From Mesorhizobium loti (GTDB lineage Bacteria; Pseudomonadota; Alphaproteobacteria; Rhizobiales; Rhizobiaceae), in NCBI GenBank assembly GCA_014189435.1, contig CP050293.1:1679001-1743000 (forward strand): 64,000 nucleotides of DNA, read 5' to 3'. The translations under genes and the position numbers were made by a program. How positions within the stretch are numbered: position 1 is the stretch's first letter; each line of letters starts with the position of its first letter. The notes beneath the pieces were generated by a model. That model saw nothing but the letters and a program-made list of their open reading frames with translations, searched no databases and was not told where the DNA came from. Below are positions 59,559-64,000 of this stretch, piece by piece.

Positions 59559-60764
59559 ATGAGTCCCAAATTCCTCCGCATTGCGGTCGTGCTCGGCCTG
59601 TTGTCCGCCATCGGCCCGTTCGCCATCGACATGTATCTGCCCGCACTGCCGTCGATCGGCGCCGATCTGCATGCCGGCACCGCTGCCGTGCAGATGAGCC
59701 TGTTGATCTTCTTCCTGTCGATGGGTTTTGGCCAGATCGTCGTCGGGCCGATCTCCGACATGGTCGGCCGCAAGCTGCCGCTCTATGGCGGCCTTGCGCT
59801 GTTCATGGTCGGCGGCATCGGTTCGGCAATGGCGCCGACCATCGAATGGCTGATCGCTTTCCGCTTCCTGCAGGGACTTGGAGCCAGCGCCGGCATGGCC
59901 GTTCCGCGCGCCATCGTGCGCGACCTGCACACCGGCAACGAGGCCGCCAAGCTGATGTCCTTGCTGATGCTGGTGTTCTCGGTGTCGCCGATCCTGGCGC
60001 CGCTGACCGGCAGCGTGATCATCGAGAATTTCGGCTGGCGCGCCGTGTTCTGGACGGTGACGGGCGCTGCCCTGCTGGCCACCGTCCTTCTGGCGACCTC
60101 GCTCAAGGAGACGCGGCCGGTGGAAGACCGCGCCGGGTCGTCCTTCGGCACCGCGCTGTTGGCCTATCGCTTGCTGATGGGCGACCGTAACTTCCTCGGC
60201 CTGACGGCGATCGCCGGCTTCGGCATTGCGAGCTTCTTCGTCTATCTGTCGAGTTCGTCGTTCATCCTGATCGACCATTACGGCCTGTCGCCTTCGGTCT
60301 ACAGCGTGTTCTTCTCGATCAATGCGGTCGCGTTTATCGGCATGTCGCAGATGACGGGACTGCTGGCCGAGCGGTTCGGGCTGCGGCGCGTGGTGCGCGT
60401 CGCGGTGACCGGCTACGCCACGACGATGGTGGTGCTGTTCGCGGTGATGGCGACCGGCATCAACCGGCTCGACGTGATGGCGGCGCTGCTGTTCGTCGGC
60501 TACGGCTTCCTCGGCCTGGTCATCCCGACCACCTCGGTGCTGGCCATGGAAGAGCATGGCGAGATCGCCGGCACGGCTTCGGCGCTGATGGGCACGCTGC
60601 ATTTCGCCATCGGCGCACTCGCCATGGGTGTCGCCGGCGTGTTCTTCGACGGCACGCCGCTGCCGATGGTGGCCGGCATCACGCTGTGCGCGGTGATTTC
60701 CTTCACGCTGGCCAAGGTCACGCTCGGCCGCTCGCGCGAAGCCGTCGAGGCACCAGCGGAATAA
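59559..60764 (+). CDS. Bcr/CflA family multidrug efflux MFS transporter
   Basis: A 401-residue proton-driven exporter with twelve helices. ATG 59559 starts the family N-terminus (SPKFLRIAVVLGLLSAIGPF then AIDMYLPALPSIGADLHAGT); the frame is open from 59460. The Bcr/CflA hallmark GQIVVGPISDMVGRKLPLYG (the A-motif loop) is near residue 65, and FLQGLGASAGMAVPRAIVRD follows. Substrates of the family include chloramphenicol and bicyclomycin; the one here is unknown. It is divergent to the TetR-type gene and followed by a strong terminator. Confidence 0.92.
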   Translation: MSPKFLRIAVVLGLLSAIGPFAIDMYLPALPSIGADLHAGTAAVQMSLLIFFLSMGFGQIVVGPISDMVGRKLPLYGGLALFMVGGIGSAMAPTIEWLIAFRFLQGLGASAGMAVPRAIVRDLHTGNEAAKLMSLLMLVFSVSPILAPLTGSVIIENFGWRAVFWTVTGAALLATVLLATSLKETRPVEDRAGSSFGTALLAYRLLMGDRNFLGLTAIAGFGIASFFVYLSSSSFILIDHYGLSPSVYSVFFSINAVAFIGMSQMTGLLAERFGLRRVVRVAVTGYATTMVVLFAVMATGINRLDVMAALLFVGYGFLGLVIPTTSVLAMEEHGEIAGTASALMGTLHFAIGALAMGVAGVFFDGTPLPMVAGITLCAVISFTLAKVTLGRSREAVEAPAE

Positions 60765-60781
60765 GCAACCACCAACACATG

Positions 60782-60810
60782 AAAAAGGCCGGGTTCGCCC
60801 CGGCCTTTTT
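60782..60810. terminator. Intrinsic terminator, bidirectional
   Basis: AAAAAGGCCGGG-TTCGC-CCCGGCCTTTTT forms a GC-rich stem flanked by A and T tracts, so it can work on both strands. It lies between the exporter stop and the AAA ATPase stop and overlaps the latter's last codons. Confidence 0.9.
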
Positions 60811-61364
60811 CATGCCAATCCTGCCTCGGCCAGCACGAAGCGCAACCTCGCCTCCACCGGAACCAGAGGCAGCGGGACCAGTTCATAGCCCAGCTCCGTG
60901 TAGACGCCAGCCAGTGCATGATAGGTGCGCTCGGCCTCGTCGAGCGTCTGCTTGCGCTCTTCATCCTGCGCGAAAATCTCCGGCCAGGGCGGGGCGACGA
61001 AGACGCGCTGATGATAGCGGAAGCGCTCGGCGGCGGAGCTGACATGCTTGGGAACCGGCAGGCCGCTCAGCCTGAGATAGCCAAGCGTGTCCGGCACGCC
61101 GCGATCGAAAAAGACAGGACGCCCGGTCTGTTCGTGCGCCACTTGATACGAGCGCATCTCCCACGACAACATCAGTTCGGCGAACAGCGCGCGATCGTGC
61201 CAGGGCAAAGCGGGTCCGCCTATGTCGGACTGGTCGCGGATGATGCCGCGGCCGGCTTCAACGGAGGTGGCAAAGCCTGCCCGGCGCAGGGCTTCGATCA
61301 GGGTGGTCTTGCCAGAGCCGGGACCACCGGTCAGCACGAAGAATCGATCGGAATCGTTTTGCAT
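60810..61364 (-). CDS. AAA family ATPase / P-loop kinase-like (AAA_28)
   Basis: A 184-residue P-loop protein. ATG 61364 is chosen over a GTG at 61388. Walker A FVLTGGPGSGKTTLIEALRR is near the start, and RPVFFDRGVPDTLGYLRLSG holds the Walker B-like Asp. The pattern is that of AAA_28 proteins (predicted nucleotide or small-molecule kinases). The function is not established. It is followed by the shared terminator; the tmRNA gene lies upstream on the same strand. Confidence 0.83.
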   Translation of the reverse strand: MQNDSDRFFVLTGGPGSGKTTLIEALRRAGFATSVEAGRGIIRDQSDIGGPALPWHDRALFAELMLSWEMRSYQVAHEQTGRPVFFDRGVPDTLGYLRLSGLPVPKHVSSAAERFRYHQRVFVAPPWPEIFAQDEERKQTLDEAERTYHALAGVYTELGYELVPLPLVPVEARLRFVLAEAGLA

Positions 61365-61474
61365 GTTTTGTCCATGGAGATGAGGCACACGGCGGTGCGC
61401 CTTCGCGGCCCATAGCCGTTGGAAGGACCGGCCAGCGGGAGCTGCCGTTGTGCGTAGCGCATGTTGAGGAGGGG

Positions 61475-61800
61475 AGAAGTGGAGGTTTCTGTTGCCAGGT
61501 ACCTCCGAACCCCGCCTAGAAGTGCGAACCTCTAGGGCTTGATTTGAAGCTATCGCACCGCTTACGCGGCGAGACGTGCTTCCGCATAGTTGTCATTTGC
61601 AACTACAGGTTTAGCCCGATGACGGTGGTACCATGCCGGGCAAAAGTACGATCTTTACACCTTCGTCGATCCTATTTCGCCCCCAGCAAAAACCGCTCTG
61701 TCATCAACAGCGGCTTTTGGTGGAGGCGCCGGGTACCGCCCCCGGGTCCGAACGGCTTATTTCATCGCCCATTTATCGCCATAGTCGGTCAAGCCGACAA
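61475..61800 (-). ncRNA. ssrA: Two-piece (circularly permuted) tmRNA
   Basis: Rescues stalled ribosomes and adds a degradation tag. The acceptor piece comes first: its 3' end CGCCTCCACCA lies at 61728-61718, with an encoded CCA. A 33-base spacer (61717-61685) follows, then the coding piece starting GGGGGCG at 61684. These ends pair over seven bases with a G3-U70 wobble, the alanine identity element. The tag frame runs 61600-61562 and reads ANDNYAEARLAA then TAA. Hairpins follow at 61515-61536 (CCTAGA stem) and 61481-61505. The outer limits (about 61800 and 61475) are estimates. Confidence 0.92.
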
Positions 61801-62007
61801 ACCGAATATAGGGGGCGATCGCAGGAAATGAAAGGCCGCAATGGCACTTTGTCCCCGTGTCAAAACCGCATCTCCATAGGGTTGACTTGGGCGCGGTCTC
61901 AACCGAAGCTTTGCCACGGTGAGGAGTTATCGACCTAGCGCACAAGTTGCAGCAGCGCGCCACAGCCCTCATCGATCGGATCCGTGGCGCCGACGAGGGG
62001 AATTTTG

Positions 62008-62319
62008 ATGGCCGACTATCTTGCAGACGTGAAGAAATACGACGCTGGCGCCAGTGCGGATGTGGTCGAAAAGATCGTAAAGCACCTGGGTATCGCGCTC
62101 AGGAACCGTGATTCCTCGCTGGTATCCTGCACCGACCCAAAGGAACTCGGGCGTGTCAGGGACAACTGGGTCGCCAAGAAGCTCGGCATCAGCGACGCAG
62201 CGAAGGCCGATGCGGTGATCGAAAAGACCTGCAAGGCGATGGCGGCCGATAACACCAAGAGCCGGGTTACCTTCTATTACCTCGTCGCGAAGGACCTGGG
62301 CAAGCTCGGCTCCCTCTGA
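62008..62319 (+). CDS. DUF2853 family protein
   Basis: A 103-residue all-helical soluble protein. ATG 62008 follows GAGGGGAA and starts MADYLADVKKYDAGASADVV, the typical DUF2853 opening. Conserved blocks VRDNWVAKKLGISDAAKADA and SRVTFYYLVAKDLGKLGSL complete the family. The role is unknown. It stands alone between the tmRNA promoter region and thyA. Confidence 0.88.
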   Translation: MADYLADVKKYDAGASADVVEKIVKHLGIALRNRDSSLVSCTDPKELGRVRDNWVAKKLGISDAAKADAVIEKTCKAMAADNTKSRVTFYYLVAKDLGKLGSL

Positions 62320-62477
62320 CGATCGCGCGCCAATTTGCAGGGCTGGCGCGGTCTAGGCGCCAGCCGGTGATGTTGCTGGGGACTGGCTGGCTTCGGGCAG
62401 GGCTCGCGCTGCTTTGTGGTGTTCGATTGCCTGTCCGTCAGCTATGATGGCTGGACAACCGAATCGAGCCGGAACCG

Positions 62478-63272
62478 ATGCGCCAGTATCTCGACCTCCT
62501 GCAGCACGTGCTGGACAACGGCGCCGATCGCGGCGACCGCACCGGCACCGGAACGCGCTCCGTCTTCGGCCACCAGATGCGGTTCGACCTGGCGCGCGGC
62601 TTTCCAGTCACCACCACCAAGAAGCTGCATCTCAAATCGATCATCCATGAACTTCTGTGGTTCCTGGCCGGCGACACCAACATCAAATACCTGACCGACA
62701 ACGGCGTTTCGATCTGGGACGAATGGGCCGACGAGAATGGCGATCTCGGCCCGGTCTACGGCAAGCAATGGCGCTCCTGGCCGGATGGCCATGGCGGCTC
62801 GATCGACCAGATCGCGAATCTTCTCAAGGAGATACGCAAAAATCCTCAATCGCGGCGGTTGATCGTTTCGGCCTGGAATCCGGCCGAGGTGGAAGCGATG
62901 GCGCTGCCGCCCTGCCACTGCCTGTTCCAGTTCTACGTTTCGGAAGGGCGGCTGTCCTGCCAGCTCTACCAGCGTTCCGCCGATATCTTCCTCGGCGTGC
63001 CGTTCAACATCGCTTCCTACGCCTTGCTGACGCTGATGGTGGCGCAGGTGACCGGGCTGAAGCCCGGCGATTTCGTCCACACGCTTGGTGACGCACATCT
63101 CTACTCGAACCATTTCGAGCAGGCGCGCGAACAGTTGCGGCGCACGCCGAGGGCGCTGCCGACGATGTGGATCAATCCGGAGGTGAAGGACCTGTTCGCC
63201 TTCCGCTTCGAGGATTTCCGGCTGGAAAACTACGTCGCCGATGCGTCGATCAAGGCGCCCATCGCCGTCTAA
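62478..63272 (+). CDS. thyA: Thymidylate synthase ThyA
   Basis: A 264-residue enzyme making dTMP from dUMP with methylene-tetrahydrofolate, the same length as the E. coli enzyme. The start [20 protein letters not shown] is canonical. Catalytic Cys146 is in [12 protein letters not shown], followed by [20 protein letters not shown], the dUMP-binding segment. The C-terminus ends APIAV. The last 21 bases of the gene are part of a 23-base direct repeat whose second copy (63342-63364) lies after a half element. No folA gene is seen next to it in the window. Confidence 0.97.
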   Translation: MRQYLDLLQHVLDNGADRGDRTGTGTRSVFGHQMRFDLARGFPVTTTKKLHLKSIIHELLWFLAGDTNIKYLTDNGVSIWDEWADENGDLGPVYGKQWRSWPDGHGGSIDQIANLLKEIRKNPQSRRLIVSAWNPAEVEAMALPPCHCLFQFYVSEGRLSCQLYQRSADIFLGVPFNIASYALLTLMVAQVTGLKPGDFVHTLGDAHLYSNHFEQAREQLRRTPRALPTMWINPEVKDLFAFRFEDFRLENYVADASIKAPIAV

Positions 63273-63364
63273 GGTATGTTGATATTCAGGTGATGCCGGC
63301 CTGCAAACGCCAGCTTCCTGCGCTTCCGGTGCTCACGTACGCAAGGCGCCGATCGCCGTCTAAG
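63251..63364. repeat. Half copy of family C element between 23-base direct repeats
   Basis: CAAGGCGCC.ATCGCCGTCTAAG occurs at 63251-63273 and 63342-63364 (22 of 23 bases the same). Between them, 63274-63341 matches the left half of the element at 28348-28492 (GTTGATATTCAGGTGA, GCGCTTCCGGTGCTCACG). The right half is missing. Confidence 0.85.
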
Positions 63365-63373
63365 CCGCAAATT

Positions 63374-63583
63374 TCAGTCGATGCCGACCATGACGTCCGA
63401 GGCCTTGACCACGGCATAGGCCTGCTTGCCCTTTTCGAGCTTGAGATCGGCGACGGCCTCGTTGGTGATCGAGGCGGTGACGATGGCGCCGCCGCCGATG
63501 TCGATCCTGACATGCGAGGTGGTGGCTCCCTTGACGATCTCGGTGATCGTTCCCTTGAGGATATTGCGGGCGCTGATCTTCAT
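63374..63583 (-). CDS. Molbindin: single TOBE (Mop) domain protein
   Basis: A 69-residue molybdate-binding protein. ATG 63583 follows GGAAGG and gives MKISARNILKGTITEIVKGA, the canonical Mop start; the frame is open to 63682 without family features. The remaining HVRIDIGGGAIVTASITNEA and LEKGKQAYAVVKASDVMVGI complete the domain. Such proteins store or buffer molybdate as hexamers. It is divergent to modA, with a probable ModE site between them. Confidence 0.88.
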   Translation of the reverse strand: MKISARNILKGTITEIVKGATTSHVRIDIGGGAIVTASITNEAVADLKLEKGKQAYAVVKASDVMVGID

Positions 63584-63668
63584 CGGAGTTTCCTTCCGGG
63601 GTTTCGTTGCCGGTCTTAACAGAACAATTGGTGTCATACAGACGCTTTCACGGGACGCCGGGCCTTCC

Positions 63669-63696
63669 CTTGTTATATTCATGCGGATATATCGGT
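63669..63696. promoter_or_regulatory. Candidate ModE (molybdate) box
   Basis: CTTGTTATATT-CATGCG-GATATATCGGT resembles the ModE box ATCGNTATATA-N6-TATATAACGAT, with about eight of eleven bases kept in each half and the correct six-base spacer. It lies 47 bases before modA and between the two molybdate genes, so it may control both. Confidence 0.7.
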
Positions 63697-63742
63697 CAGC
63701 AGGCTTCGAGCCAATCGGATTTCAAACCAGGGAGAGTTTTCC

Positions 63743-64000
63743 ATGACGCGCAAAGGTTTCGGGTTGAGGGCGATCGCCATTGGCGGTTTTGCGGCGATGG
63801 TGATGGCGGCGGTGCCGGCAGCGCACGCGGAAGACAAGGTGGTGGTGTTTGCCGCGGCCAGCCTCAAGGACGCGCTCGACGCGGTGAACAAGGCCTGCGA
63901 GGCCGATGTCGGCGAAGCCGCGACCGTTTCCTATGCCGCAAGCTCGGCGCTGGCCAAGCAGATCGAGGGCGGGGCGCCGGCCGACGTCTTCATCTCGGCC
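63743..64000 (+). CDS. modA: Molybdate ABC transporter substrate-binding protein ModA, N-terminal part
   Basis: The first 86 codons are present; the gene runs past the window end. ATG 63743 follows GGGAGAG. A Sec signal peptide ([23 protein letters not shown]) is followed by the ModA fold beginning [20 protein letters not shown], with the ligand-binding Ala-Ser-Ser type turn in [20 protein letters not shown]. It is the periplasmic molybdate receptor; modBC are presumably downstream, outside the window. Confidence 0.93.
   Translation, partial: MTRKGFGLRAIAIGGFAAMVMAAVPAAHAEDKVVVFAAASLKDALDAVNKACEADVGEAATVSYAASSALAKQIEGGAPADVFISA

Noticed and set aside
61858..61863. TTGACA as -35 box of the tmRNA promoter (minus strand)
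   Set aside because: The nearest good -10 (TATATT at 61805-61810) is 47 bases away, far from the normal 16-18. The -10 may be real but pairs only with a poor TTTCAT.
61544..61938. Two plus-strand open frames of 95 and 101 codons
   Set aside because: They lie across the tmRNA on the opposite strand, start without ribosome binding sites and have no protein-like pattern.

Overview
The window looks like chromosomal DNA of a high-GC alphaproteobacterium of the Rhizobiales, most likely Mesorhizobium or a close relative. The pointers are the cell-division and envelope order ftsA-ftsZ-lpxC-bamD-recN-ligA, a long FtsZ with an extended C-terminal linker, an alphaproteobacterial SspB, DUF4169 and DUF2853 proteins, and a circularly permuted two-piece tmRNA whose tag reads ANDNYAEARLAA. 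No rRNA, tRNA, CRISPR array or complete insertion sequence was seen.

Layout. 1-9.7 kb: the end of the division/cell-wall cluster (ftsA partial, ftsZ, lpxC, bamD) followed by DNA-repair genes recN and ligA and a DUF2461 gene. 9.8-10.9 kb: an azlCD amino-acid exporter. 11-23 kb: mixed housekeeping genes (Xaa-Pro aminopeptidase, prmA, a SCO1-type copper chaperone, creA, a hexapeptide acetyltransferase, an iron permease-like protein, an SDR, a TMEM175 channel, a MATE pump, an L,D-transpeptidase, a phytase-like esterase). 23-27 kb: a methylated-amine pair, a dimethylglycine-dehydrogenase/GcvT fusion followed by an MttB-family protein without pyrrolysine. 27-28.4 kb: a DUF4239 membrane protein and an orphan encapsulated-ferritin-like protein. 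28.5-34.7 kb: a LacI-controlled sugar or polyol operon (oxidoreductase, isomerase, ABC importer) with a visible operator pair. 35-41 kb: UvrD/PcrA helicase, a DUF2059 protein and a membrane PQQ dehydrogenase. 41-50 kb: a P450-methyltransferase pair, a dienelactone hydrolase, an EamA exporter with an Lrp regulator, a thioesterase and a GlcD-type dehydrogenase. 50-52 kb: a DyP peroxidase next to a small AT-richer islet with a PD-(D/E)XK-like ORF. 52-60.8 kb: a giant AsmA protein, an ECF sigma factor with a small monooxygenase-like partner, an RHH-DUF4169-SspB set, and a TetR/Bcr-CflA pair. 60.8-64 kb: an AAA ATPase, the tmRNA, DUF2853, thyA, a molbindin and the start of modA under a probable ModE box.

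The most informative non-coding signal is a set of dispersed inverted-repeat elements. Two copies of a 170-180 bp MITE-like element, a 182 bp palindrome, one full and one half copy of a 145 bp element, and several hairpins mostly sit where two genes converge. A further repeat is fused in frame into the UvrD-type helicase between motifs II and III. A small repeat family with GCAATTCC ends instead sits between divergent genes. lpxC appears to carry a frameshift near its 3' end.
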